Shown: positions 1 through 11,274 of the stretch, piece after piece
Numbering within the stretch: the first letter of the stretch is position 1
How the letters are laid out: each line of letters starts with the position of its first letter
DNA from: Melastoma dodecandrum
Taxonomy: Eukaryota > Streptophyta > Magnoliopsida > Myrtales > Melastomataceae
Direction of reading: 5' to 3'
Length of the DNA stretch: 64,000 nucleotides
Assembly: GCA_029817715.1 (NCBI GenBank)
Contig: JARUPY010000469.1
Coordinates: forward strand, 62,001 to 126,000
The notes under the pieces: generated by a model
Database searches by the model: none
The model's input: the letters and a program-made list of their open reading frames with translations, nothing else
Told to the model about the DNA's origin: nothing
Made by a program: the position numbers and the translations under genes

Positions 1-1512
1 TATGAAATATTCATTTCATTCAGTATGTGTTTTATTTTGCATCTTCCTTTACCACGCACACATTGCAGATCTGGATGCAACTTCACAAAATCAAATGGCG
101 ACCAACATTGCGGGATTCCAAATGGATGAAAACGCCCATCATAACACACTAATTGATTTGTCCACTTAAACCATTCATCGACGTGCTCTTCAATATTCAT
201 ACCACGAAATGATAAAGTAGCACCTGCATGTGAACATGGTATTCTATATGTTTGCCATTTACCACAACTACATACTCTGTCGACTAAATTCACAAGATAT
301 AGACCACCATCTTGATGATCATTCACTGTGAGCTTGGGCGAACTTTGTACTTCAAATTCTTGAAATCGAGAATCATATGGTCTAACACGATGTTGATTTC
401 CTTTTCACCTTGATCTTGTCAACATTTCTGCTGCAATTTGCACGAATACTTCACGTTTTACAATTGTTGCATTTTCTTATGCCCTTCATATTTCAAAATA
501 ATCAATACAATTGTACCATGTCTTTCGAACTAGAGTAGTAATAGGTAATCTCCTCACACCTTGAGCACTTAAGTTTGTTATAGTGTAACCGTAGCGATGA
601 CCATGGTCCTGTGAAAGGGTCCATTGCTCTGGATGTATTTCATGAAGGTACTTATTTCCCTTTCATTAATAGAGAGAATCTCATGCATTTTCTTCTTCTA
701 TTTCCAGTTCTTTGATTGCATGGCAGCTTGATATGCCAAAATGCTTACATTTCTTACTCCCAATTTTAGTTCTTAAATTTCTAACAACATGCCGAATGCA
801 AAATCGCCAATAAATGGAAGGTGGATGTAATCCTAATTCTTGATCAGATAATGCTGACCAAATACCATGTGCTCGATCAGATTTCAAACAAATAGACTCA
901 AGACCAACTTCATCAAGAATGTCTTTTTAAACATTTCAAAAACCAACTCCAGGACCATGCCGTTTCTTCATCAACTACGGCAAATGCAAGGGGGAGAATA
1001 TGATTTCCACTATTCATTGAACAAGCTATCAACATCTTGTAATTATGCTAACCAGTTAAGAATGTTCCGTCTATGCTAACAACCGGCCTGCAATATTTGA
1101 ACGCCGCAATACAAGGAGCAAAAGCCCAGAAGACCTTCTCAACTTTAGCACGACCAGCTATATAGCCTCTATTGTCGAACAACCATTCAAGCTTTGTTCT
1201 AAGGTTTAATGTTTGAATCGAATTAAAAAATTGTGGACTACATTATAAAATTCATCCCAATCTCCATACTCAGCTAATACCACCCTTCTTCTAGCAGCCC
1301 AAACCTTTCTTCGTGAGGCATCATAATGGTACTTATCGGCAATGACCATACACAAAAAAGAAACTTTGACTTCTGAATCTTCTCTCACATATTGTCTAAA
1401 AACAACCGCCATCATGTTTGCATCAAGAAGGGGATAATCTTGAGTAACCACAGGGTTGGTGCATGTGTGTGGACTAATCAACTTGGTTATCTTGAAAGCA
1501 CTATCATGTCTT
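1..1512 (-). pseudogene. MuDR-type (MULE) transposase relic, catalytic and C-terminal part
   Basis: Minus-strand translation shows the plant MuDR transposase order. A conserved block after the DNA-binding region (1206-1481, beginning ISPHTCTNPVV) is followed by the first catalytic Asp in VVSIDGTFLTG (about 1050-1085), then AVVDEETAWSW, then SDRAHGIWSAL with a CIRH motif (681-887). A C-terminal SWIM zinc finger reads CSCGKWQTYRIPCSH (about 200-265). The coding frame is broken: an in-frame TAG at 1048-1050 directly follows the SIDGTFLTG motif and a TGA follows about 45 codons later. The N-terminal part lies at 12630-13489, separated by the Athila insertion, so this is one gene split in two. The C-terminus reaches the window edge. 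Family assignment is firm; inactivity is inferred from the stops. Confidence 0.85.
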
Positions 1513-1517
1513 CTAAT
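1513..1517. repeat. Left target-site duplication CTAAT of Athila element A
   Basis: CTAAT precedes the TG of the 5' LTR and is repeated exactly after the CA of the 3' LTR at 12630-12634. This marks a single intact insertion event. Confidence 0.95.
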
Positions 1518-2986
1518 TGATAACTCTATGAAAGTAGGGTTATTTCGTATCTCTAATGATGCTTTACGTGGTTAGTCGTACGAGTATTGATAGGAATTTG
1601 GTAGGATTTGAGTACTTTTTAGTTTAGTTTTAGTTTAAGTTGATTTTTGTTATTTTCGTAGTTTTTGAATCTATTTTGATTTGAATCTTTTATTTAATTG
1701 ATGCCTCTTGGTTTGTTATGTTTTGATGTCGGAAAATGAAGGAGATTTTGAAGCTGGAACGAGGTGAAGTGCATATGAGCATGAATTGTCCAGAGAGCAG
1801 AAGAACACGTCCTTCAGTTCTCCGGGACGCGTCCTTGAAGGTTCTATGGATTCAAGCGACCACCGACGAACTATTTCCAAATCGCTCAAGGATTCTTCAA
1901 ATCTTCCGGAGACTACATTATGAAGACATAGAGGATCAATTAGTCATTTATTTTGGTAGTTTTAGGTTATTTTATTTTATTCTTCCTAGATATATTATTT
2001 AGATTTGGAGAATCTTAGGAAATCTTTCTAGATGGAAACGAGAAATTCTGTTTTAGAGGAACTTTAGGGGGATTTATTCAGAGGGGAGAAAAGAAGAGGA
2101 GACCTTCGACTCGGGAACGGAGAAGGAGGTGACGGATACGGTTGAAGCGGAGATCGGGACGAGGCTAATACTTCTCGGATCGGAAGATCGGGAGGGCGTT
2201 TCTCTTTTCTTTCTTTCACTTGGCTTCTATGTCGTTATTGTTTTCCCTTGAACTTGGGATGAATTTCTTTTATGCTATGAACTAATTTCGTTTTCTAGGA
2301 CTTTAATGGAACTTAACGCTTTTATTTAACGAGTGAATTCCTTTTCTCCGTGTTATTCGAATTCGTGTTGTTACTTATTCAAATCTTGATCTTAATGCAA
2401 TTAATTGCCTGATCACCAATTAATTTGAACTGGAGACCTATTCGGGCTTGGAAGAGTTTTTTAGGTTAAGCCGTGGATTGAATAGCCTAAGTTAGCGTCT
2501 CGTTGGAAAACGGAGCTAATTAGCGAAAGGGATAGGAATATACCGAATCGCCTTAGGTAGCCATTTAGGGTTGTTGCATAATGGGGTCCCACTAGTTAAT
2601 TGCCTAGGAATAGAGTGATTAGCTCGATACAGGGAATACGTCCTTAGAGCTTTCGGAAGAGGCGTAAGGAGATAATCGAACCCTAGGTTAGTAACTTGAG
2701 AATTTGATAACTGGACAAAGGAAGGAACGAGTTAGATAATTCGTTAGGGGAAGTTGATAGTCCTAGGCTTTTAATATTTGATTGAACTACCGTTTATTTA
2801 CATTTTATTTCTCTCTTTTATTATCACTCATCTTGTTGACTTGACCTCAATATCGTTAAACGGGTGACCGTTAGGAATTTCTTTCTCTGTTGATTCTCTG
2901 TGGGATCGACCTCTACTTACCCTATCTACAAGTTAGTTAGGTTTGTTAGAGTATTTAAATTTTGCCGCCTTCGACAAGCGAGATCA
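1518..2986 (+). repeat. 5' LTR of Athila element A
   Basis: Begins TGATAACTC and ends GATCA. It aligns end to end with 11275-12629. The 5' copy is 1469 bp against 1355 bp for the 3' copy, mainly because the 3' copy lacks about 90 bp corresponding to roughly 2505-2595 and a short block near 1806-1825. The copies also differ by scattered substitutions. It contains a GGACGCGTCC palindrome at 1825-1834. Confidence 0.93.
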
Positions 2987-2991
2987 AATTT

Positions 2992-3009
2992 TGGCGCCGC
3001 TGCCGGGGA
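2992..3009 (+). other. Primer binding site of element A
   Basis: TGGCGCCGCTGCCGGGGA lies five bases after the 5' LTR. It matches the complement of the plant tRNA-Asp 3' end except for one base, the usual primer for Athila elements. Confidence 0.88.
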
Positions 3010-3109
3010 ATGAATTCTGAGAAATTTTCTTTTCTACTGTTATCACGTTTATCTATTTGACGTTCAAGTTATTTAATTTTCGTTACTCTTTTCTGTTGAT
3101 TTCAGGTGG

Positions 3110-4760
3110 ATGCGACGAACTCGAAGCACAGAAACTCTCCCTTTTGATCCTGAAATCGAGAGGACTTTCCATAGACGGGTTCGTGAGCAACAGAGAAACA
3201 TGGACGGAAACCTAATTCCAACTCAACAGAACGAGAGACAGCAGGACATTAATAACAGGGGCCGTTGGTGGAATTCACTTCAGCAAAACCTCACATTAAC
3301 CGGTTCTGTATCGTTGCGCCTGCGATTCAAGCTCGGGATTACGAGATAAAGACATCGGTGATTCAGATGATTCAGAATTCAGTAATGTTTCGAGGATCAC
3401 CGACCGAGGATCCACATGAGCATTTGAGAAAGTTCTTAAGTATATGCGACAGTTTCAGGCAAAACGGAGTGCCATTAGATGTAGTTCGATTGAAGTTATT
3501 TCCCTTCTCCTTGAAGGATAGAGCATGGAGTTGGCTGAACTCGCTACCGGCTGGATCAATTAGTACCTGGGAACAGATGGAAGAAGGATTCTTAGACCAA
3601 TATTTCCCGCCATCCAAGATATCCCAGATGAGGAATGAAATCATCACTTTCAGGCAACACGAGATAGAAACCTTCGTGGAGCGTTTCAAAAATTTATTAA
3701 TTCAATGCCCATATCATGATTTACTGGGATGGCGACAACTGGAAGCTTTTTACAATGGGTTGACGGAAACATCGCGCAAGGACCTCAACTTAGCGTCGAA
3801 CGGATCATTCCTACGAAAATCATATGTGGAAGGAAGAGAGCTTCTGGAGACTATGAGGAGGACTTCTGTATACCAAGTCAATCATTTGACCGGATTAATG
3901 GTAAAAAGACTACGGGTGTTCATGAACTCGATGCATTCACATCTATTCAAGCACAGATATCGGCGTTGGCTAAGAAGTTCGAGACGGTGAATGTACAGTC
4001 CATCCAAAGTACAACTAGAGGATGTAATATCTGCGGTGGTGGACATATAACAGATCAATGTTCTGCAAGCATGGAAGAGGCTAATTTTATTGAAAATCAA
4101 AGGAACAATCCTTATTCCAACACGTATAATCCGGGATGGAGGAACCATCCTAACTTTTCTTGGAAAGGGCAACAAACCACCGATCATCGGGCAACACAAC
4201 CTCTGGGATTTCAACAACCCAAAGCCCCAGAACCAGAAAAAAAGACGAATTTTGAGGATTTGATGATGAAGTACATGGCGAATCAAGATAAGTACATGGC
4301 GAATCAAGATGCCATAATAAAGAATCAAACAACATCAATCAGGAACTTGGAGAATCAAGTCAGTCAGCTCGCTCAAGCCTTGAACTCGCGTCAACAAGGA
4401 GGGTTGCCAAGTGATACTGAGGTCAATCCACGAGAATATGTTAAAGCAGTAACTTTGAGAAACGGCTGGGCACTTGAAGAAGTACCACCAAAGATTCGGT
4501 CGAATGACAATAAAAAGTTAAATGAGATTAGTGATCTTCCACGAGAGCCAATCAATGAGGAGACGAACACATCCAGGCTGAACAAAGGACGAGATAAAGA
4601 ATTTATGAATTTTCACAGAACCGAGAAGGACGTGTCCTCCGGATCTGAAGGACGCGTCTCTGAACATTCTGTGGAAGAAGCAGCGCAGAAAGACGCGACC
4701 CTGCCATCTGAAGGACGTGTCCTTTCCCTAACTGAACAACCACATCGTCCACTTGGATAA
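3110..4760 (+). pseudogene. gag: Athila gag, frameshifted
   Basis: Encodes the retrotransposon capsid/nucleocapsid precursor. It starts MRRTRSTETLPFDPE at 3110, just after the leader. The gag core runs about 3330-3870 and includes FRGSPTEDPHEHL and LKDRAWSWLNSLP. A zinc knuckle CNICGGGHITDQC (CX2CX3HX4C, the shortened Athila spacing) lies near 4023-4062. A predicted coiled segment with a direct repeat of KYMANQD is at about 4270-4310. The reading frame moves twice, near 3300 and near 3890, so no full Gag can be made. The C-terminal linker carries repeated GGACGTGTCC-like motifs (4628, 4651, 4713). Confidence 0.88.
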
Positions 4761-4852
4761 TACCCAACATGGGGAAGATAGAACGACCACCACTTCCATT
4801 TCCTTAAAGAGCTAAGAAGCATGATGAAGCCCAATTCCGTAAGTTTCTCGAC

Positions 4853-6283
4853 GTGTTTAAGAAACTCCATATTAACATTCCTTTTGCAGAAGCTCTTGAG
4901 CAGATGCCGAGCTACGTCAAGTTCATGAATGACGTTTTATCAAAGAAAAGAAGGTTAGGTGAGTTTGAAACCGTTGCACTAACGGAAGAATGCAGTGCCA
5001 TTTTGCAACGAAAACTTCCTCCTAAACTAAAAGATCCAGGTAGTTTCACTATCCCTTGTACTATCGGCTCACAATTTCATGATAAGGCTTTGTGTGATCT
5101 GGGTGCGAGTATCAATCTTATGCCTTTATCTGTATACCATGAGTTAGGTTTGGGGGAAGTGAAACCTACGTCTGTGACATTGCAATTAGCTGATAGATCA
5201 ATAACATATCCTAGAGGTATTGTTGAAGATGTGCTTGTTAAGGTGGATAAGTTTATCTTTCCAGCGAATTTCGTAGTTTTAGATTTTGAGGAAGATAAGA
5301 ATATCCCCATCATCTTAGGGAGGCCATTCTTGTCAACTGGTAGAGCACTCATTGATGTTCAAAAGGGTGAATTAACCATTCGGGTTAATGATCAGGAGGT
5401 AACCTTTAATGATTTAAAATCGATGAAATGCCCGAGTGAACCTGATGAATGCTTTCTTATTGATGTTTTGAATAGGTACGCTACCGAGATGCCCTATGAT
5501 GATCCACTTGAAATTGCGATGAATTCAATGTCATCCGACAATGATGAAGTACAAGAAGTGACAAAATCAATAGATGCAATACCACACATGTTAAGGGGAA
5601 CACCTTTTGAAGCTTTGGAGAGGCCACATAATCCGATGAAACCATCAATTGAAGAACCACCCCAATTAGAGTTAAAACCATTATCTGAACACCTGAGGTA
5701 TGCATATCTTGGAAGTAATGAAACTCTACCCATTATTATTTCATCGGAATTAACAGTGACACAAGAAGAAAAATTACTTCGAGTCTTGAGGGAATATAAA
5801 CGAGCATTAGGGTGGACAATTGCTTATATTCGAGGTATCAGTCCGTCAATTTGCATGCACAAGATTCTATTAGAAGAAAACCATAAGGTTTCGGTGGAGA
5901 ATCAACGACGACTCAACCCGAACATGAAGAAAGTAGTCAAGAAGGAAATCATCAAATGGCTTGATGCAGGTATAATATATCCGATTTTTGACAGTTCTTG
6001 GGTGAGTCCTGTGCAGTGTGTACCTAAGAAAGGTGGGATGACCGTTGTCTCCAACGAAAAGAATGAGCTCATTCCCACGCGTATGGTGACTGGTTGGCGA
6101 GTTTGCATGGATTATAGGAAGTTGAATAAAGCCACAAGAAAAGATCACTTCCCACTTCCATTTATAGATCAAATGTTGGATCGCCTGGCAGGTAAAGGAT
6201 TTTACTGTTTTCTAGATGGTTATTCTGGATATAACCAAATTGCTATAGCAGCAGAAGATCAAGAAAAGACTACTTTTACATGA
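4853..6283 (+). pseudogene. pol: Athila pol, protease and N-terminal reverse transcriptase
   Basis: The longest open stretch of element A (476 codons). The aspartic protease follows CTIGSQFHDKALCDLGAS at about 5050-5110, where DLGAS takes the place of the usual D-S/T-G, as is common in Athila. Its second conserved region IPIILGRPFLSTG is at about 5305-5345. Reverse transcriptase begins near 5860; SSWVSPVQCVPKKGG (about 5994-6035) and WRVCMDYRKLNKAT (about 6097-6138) are fingers/palm motifs. The frame ends at a TGA (6281-6283) inside the RT domain just after EKTTFT, and homologous sequence continues in the same frame afterwards. Confidence 0.9.
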
Positions 6284-7200
6284 CCGTATGGTACGTTTGC
6301 TTTTCGTCGAATGCCTTTTGGGTTATGTAATGCCCCAGCTACGTTTCAGAGATGCATGATGGCTATTTTCACTGATATAGTTGAGCAGTGCCTTGAAGTT
6401 TTTATGGATGATTTTTCCATCTTTGGAATGTCTTTTGATGACTGCTTGACAAATTTAGCTCGTGTGCTGAAATGTTGTGAATAAACAAACCTTATTTTAA
6501 ATTGGAAAAAATGTCATTTTATGGTTCGAGTGGGTATTGTTCTTGGACACAGGATATCAAACAAGGGGATTGAAGTGGAACGAGCAAAGATAGAAACGAT
6601 CGAAAAGTTACCACCACCCACATCAGTCAAAGCAATCCGGAGTTTTCTTGGACGCGTAGGTTTTACAGAAGATTTACCAAGGATTTTTCCAAAATTTCCA
6701 AGCCACTTTACAATCTCTTAGAAAAGGACAGGTCCTTTATTTTCGATGATGACTGTCTTAGTGCCTTCTACGAGCTCAAGCAAAGGTTGATTTCTGCCCC
6801 TATAGTTATTGCACCTGATTGGAATTTACCAATTGAACTAATGTGTGATGCAAGCGATTACACGGTTGGAGCCGTTCTTGGACAACGAGTGAATAAGGTA
6901 TTTCATGTCATTTACTATGCGAGTCGAACTCTTGATGATGCTCAGGTAAATTATATTACCACATAAAAAGAATTACTTGCGATTGTCTATGCCTTTGATA
7001 AATTTCGGAGTTATCTTGTTGGTACAAAAGTTATTGTGTTCACTGACCATTCTGCCATCAAGTACTTGATCTCAAATAAGGAGGCAAAGCCGCGACTTAT
7101 CAGGTGGGTTCTTCTTTTGCAAGAGTTTGACCTTGAAATTAGGGACAGAAAGGGATCCGAGAACCAGGTTGCTGATCATTTATCGAGGTTAGAAAATGCG
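6284..7200 (+). pseudogene. pol: Athila pol, reverse transcriptase palm and RNase H
   Basis: Continues the interrupted pol frame. FRRMPFGLCNAPATFQRCM is followed by the catalytic motif VFMDDFSIFG (about 6399-6428), so the RT aspartates are present. A TAA at 6482-6484 and another at 6964-6966 break the frame. A one-base loss near 6660 shifts it between FLGRVGF and the next conserved block. RNase H motifs MCDASDYTVGAVLGQ and [10 protein letters not shown] follow. It is clearly homologous to Gypsy pol but not translatable as one product. Confidence 0.87.
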
Positions 7201-8520
7201 ACTTCATCTCATGACTATGCGGTAATTAATGAGTCATTTCCTGATGAACAATTGTTTGCTATGAACGATTTGTCGTGCCCTTGGTATGCCGACTTTGTGA
7301 ATTATATTGTTTCTGACCATATTCCCTCCGACTTTACTCCTCAAAAAAAGAAGAAATTTCTACATAATGTACGCTGTTACATGTGGGATGAACCGTTTCT
7401 CTTTAAGCATTGTGCTGATCAAGTTATCAGGAGATGTGTGCCAGAGGAAGAAATCAAAGGCATCCTCAAACATTGCCACTCGTCACCCTATGGCGGACAC
7501 TTTGGAGGAGACCGAACAACAACTAAAGTTTTACAATCAGGATTCTATTGGCCGACTCTTTTCAAGGATTCATATAATTTTGTTGCATCCTGTGACAGGT
7601 GTCAACGTGTGGGAAACATCACTAGGAGGCACGAGATGCCGTTGCAAAGCATCCTTGAAGTTGAGCTCTTCGATGTGTGGGGTATCGATTTTATGGGTCC
7701 CTTTATTTCATCTTTCAATAATAAGTACATCCTTATGGCTATTGATTATGTTTCAAAGTGGGTGGAAGCAGTAGCTTTGCCTTCTAATGATTCTAAAGTC
7801 GTGTGTAAGTTTTTAAAAAAGCAGATTTTCACCCGATTTGGCACACCACGGGCTATCATAAGTGACGAAGGGACGCACTTCTGCAACCGCTATTTTGATC
7901 AACTCCTAAAAAAATATGGTATCAAGCACAAGATAGCTACAGCGTATCACCCACAGACGAGCGGGCAAGTCGAAGTCTCTAATCGGGAAATCAAGCGCAT
8001 TTTAAAGAAAACTGTATGTCCAACGAGGAAAGATTGGTCAACGAAGTTAGACGATGCATTGTGGGCATACAGGACCGCATACAAAAATCCAATTGGGATG
8101 TCACCATCATAATGGTTTTTGGCAAGGCTTGTCATCTTCCGGTGGAACTCGAGCACAAAGCGTATTCGGCACTGAAAAAGTTGAACCTCAATCTCGAAGA
8201 AGCCGGTGAAAGAAGATTACTTCAATTGAATGAGCTCGATGAACTTCGGTTGCAAGCATATGACAATGCGAGAGTGTACAAGGACAAGACAAAGAAATGG
8301 CATGATGGTAAGAACATACCCAGACACTTCGAGACAGGCCAATTGGTATTGCTATTCAACTCCCGGCTCAAGTTGTTCCCTGGGAACTAAAATCGCGATG
8401 GTCGGGCCCTTTCCGAGTTGTTGAAGTATTCCCATATGGAGGAATTGAAGTTTTAGAAGAGAGTTCGTGAAGGATATTCAAAGTAAATGGACAATGGCTA
8501 AAACATTAGCGGGGAAGTTT
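7201..8520 (+). pseudogene. pol: Athila integrase
   Basis: The HHCC zinc-binding region ([16 protein letters not shown] and CDRCQRVG, about 7471-7610) precedes the DDE core: [22 protein letters not shown] and [17 protein letters not shown] (about 7678-7990). The frame is open from 7036 to 8112, spanning the end of RNase H and most of integrase. It then shifts by one base near 8103 into [20 protein letters not shown] (the C-terminal domain, to about 8390). Downstream codons to about 8520 are degraded. The core residues are intact, so inactivity comes from the frameshift and the upstream pol stops. Confidence 0.9.
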
Positions 8521-8603
8521 TGACTGGGAAACATCCTCGATTAACTTGAAAGAAGCCTGAAAACGAGAAGAAAGTCAAGCCGATGACTATAAATCAAGTG
8601 CTT

Positions 8604-8621
8604 CTCGGGAGGCAACCCGAG
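8604..8621 (+). other. Hairpin after integrase
   Basis: CTCGGG-AGGCAA-CCCGAG forms a perfect 6-bp stem with a 6-base loop just beyond pol. A GGGAGGCAACCC-type hairpin at this position is a recurrent feature of Athila elements. A role in termination or RNA processing is only inference. Confidence 0.7.
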
Positions 8622-9062
8622 TTTATTTTTATTTTTTATTTTTCATTTTTATTGTTATTGTTATTTTAGCATAAGTTTTTCTTTTCATTTTGCTGTTTAT
8701 TGACAATTTTTATTTTATTTTGCAAAAAATTCAAGGATGCGTCCCTCACAGCCAAGGACGCGACATCGGGCATTCTGCAATCCTACAGAACTATGGAGGA
8801 CGCATCCTCCAATTTGAAGGACGCGTCCCTCCGAAAAAAAATAAATAAAATAAATAAATAAGTTATATTTTAAATAAAACCCTACCCCACCTTTCTTACA
8901 GCCATCTCCTTCTTTTTGTTGTAGACACCTTCGAGGACTTAGAGGGACGCAACTCTTCTGCAAATCGGAGTTAAAATCAAGCAACCCACAACACCCTGTT
9001 GATCTGTAACGATTACCACGCCAGCAGCATCCCCTCATCCACTCGGGTAAGCTTTCGTGCAA
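8622..9062 (+). other. Spacer between integrase and the 3' open region of element A
   Basis: An AT-rich run (8622-8720) is followed by a cluster of GGACGCGTCC-like motifs at 8735-8744, 8798-8807 and 8819-8828, with half motifs near 8756 and 8943. No coding capacity is recognised. Confidence 0.6.
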
Positions 9063-10176
9063 GAAACAGATTCGTTGAAGCCATAACGAAAAACAAGGGG
9101 TTTATTTTGGAGCGTGGGATGCAATTAGGTAATGGACCACAATTTGTGCATTGGGTGTTAGTTCCCGTTGCCGCAAGGGGTTGGGAGCATTTCCTCGCAC
9201 CACAGCACCTAGCTGTGAACGCTATAGTCCGTGAATTCTACGCAAATGTTCCCGACCAGAGGAACTATAAAGTGCAGGTGAGATGAAAGTTAGTACCCTT
9301 TGATGGAAGAACTATCAACGAGTGCTTCCACATACCTATTCCTGAGGTCGACGACTACGAAGAATTGGTAACCGGTGAGTTTACGGCGACAATAGCTGCG
9401 GAGGTAAGTCACGCTTTGACAAGGACGGATAGCTCGTGGATTATGGCTCAAAATGAATTCATGGCGATTCCACGGAAAGCTTTAACAAATGAATTCATGA
9501 ATTCATGGCTCAAAATGAATTCATGGCGAATTCATGGCGATTCCACGATTCCAAGGTGTCGTTTTACTTTGTTGCCCATACAATGTTACCAGTTACTAAT
9601 CTGAATATGTGCAGAAAGAATCGTGCCATCCTGATTTATGCGATTTTGAAACGGAAAAGGATCAATGTGGGCAATCTTATCCATAAAGCAATTCTGCAAG
9701 AGGCTAGTAGCACCAAATGAGGATTTTGGTTTCCCTGTTTGATTACCATACTTTTTCAACAATCGGGCGTCCCAATGGCTATGCATGAAGAACTAATTCA
9801 ACCGGTTACGTTGATGAATGAGAGGTATATTAACGGTCTTGTGCAGGCAGCGGAGGAAAAACCCAGACGATGTTCGGACATTGTGAAGGCTAGACAAGCT
9901 TCCGCATCGAGTTCTAGAGGAGTGGGATCAAGCATAGAAGAGCGGATGCTTCAATTGGAATTCAACGATGAAATTCGAACATCGTATATGGAGCTTTGCT
10001 TCCGGAGACTTGAGGGCATGTTTAGGTTCCATGGAGCAGCGGCTGGGATTGACATGACAGGTCATCCAAGTATCCCTTCGTTTGCCGACTTCCAGAAGGA
10101 GGAGGACCTTGGTTCGGATAATGACAACTCCCACGACCTTGAGGACGAAAATGATGTTGATGACGGCGACGACTAG
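9063..10176 (+). pseudogene. Athila post-integrase open region with plant transposon-protein domain
   Basis: Occupies the position where Athila elements carry an additional ORF. The translation includes ARGWEHFLAP and VNAIVREFYANVPDQ, then HTMLPVTNLNMCRKNRAIL and LIYAILKRKRINVGNLIHK. This order of motifs resembles the putative plant transposon protein domain found in many Gypsy elements. It ends in an acidic tail rich in Asp (to 10176). Frames change at least three times. The stretch 9455-9550 is expanded by repeated GAATTCATGGC units. No transmembrane segment is evident, so an envelope function is not supported here. Confidence 0.7.
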
Positions 10177-10247
10177 CTCACCCCAGGGGAGTACTTCGTT
10201 CCCTTAATCTCTTACTATTCATATTTACATCGGGGCGATGTCTAGTC

Positions 10248-10261
10248 TAGGTTTGGGGGTG
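10248..10261 (+). other. Internal polypurine-tract-like copy
   Basis: TAGGTTTGGGGGTG is identical over 14 bases to the sequence abutting the 3' LTR at 11261-11274. It lies just after the acidic-tail ORF and may be a second plus-strand priming site. Confidence 0.55.
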
Positions 10262-11260
10262 TTGTTTGTGCTGTAAGTATGCTTATCTATGTGGTTTGGG
10301 TTGATAGTCGTTTCTAATTTATTGCTTGCTAGTAGTGTTTTGATTTTTAGTTTTGATTGTTAAGTCATTTCTAGAGTAGGTCTAGGTGTGTCTAACTCTT
10401 CAGTAGACTTGACGATATCTTTGATGAGCTGACTCTTATTCGATGATGACTTATTACGCACATGCTTACGACTTATGGAAGAGTGAAAATTGACCTTAAT
10501 TGGGTGATTAAACTGTTTTTTTTTAGTGGGTAGTAATTCCTCGATATGGATTGGTAGTGAGTAAAAACAATTCTCGAAATCTAATAACACATAGTAGTTG
10601 GTGCTGAGTGGGGCTGGCTAGGCATTGATTTGAAACAAGTTCTAAAAAAAAAGGGAAAAGTAAAAAAAATATAGGTTACCAAGGCTCTGAGTACCAATGT
10701 TTAGGCGTGTGAAAAGAAAAGAAAAGAAAAGAAATAAAAGTGATTGAAATGTGATTGGCGCCTAAATATGTACTTGTGGTGTGAGTCCTTTTGGTGTACT
10801 CGAGAATGAGATCCGAGGGGTGCTTCAACGCCTAATGCCTTGGTCCAACTGGACCGGGAGTCATTGATCAAATACTCGTTACATGGGTACACTAGAATGT
10901 GATGAAACATTTAGAGTCGTGTAGCTGAAATAAAAGTTGTGTGAAAAAAAAATGATTGAGAATCCTGAGGACGAGTGGATGATTAGTTTTTGGTTGGCTT
11001 CCTACAAAGTGCAGATCTAATATGTTTTATTGGAAGTCTTTAATTGTTGAGTTCACTACATGACATACCGAGGTTCCGAACATTACGTGAAGTTTGATCA
11101 AATTGAATTGTTTTTCTTGACAAATGACTCGACCAGCGGAAGTGAGCATGTGTAGTGCTGAGAATAGAGAGAGGGTTGCTCAGATTGGATTGAGTTGGGA
11201 TTTTCTGAAGAGTTATCTTGGTGTTTATCTCTTTTCATTTGCTCGAGGACTAGCAAATTG
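10262..11260 (+). other. Non-coding 3' spacer of element A
   Basis: About 1 kb with no recognisable coding capacity. It contains purine-rich runs, including repeated AAAAG at about 10708-10740. It lies between the two identical polypurine-like tracts. Confidence 0.6.
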
Positions 11261-11274
11261 TAGGTTTGGGGGTG
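11261..11274 (+). other. Polypurine tract of element A
   Basis: TAGGTTTGGGGGTG sits directly against the TG of the 3' LTR, the position required for plus-strand priming. Confidence 0.85.

Noticed and set aside
9063..10176. Viral-type envelope gene in element A
   Set aside because: No signal peptide, membrane segment or cleavage site is visible; the motifs fit a plant transposon-protein domain instead.
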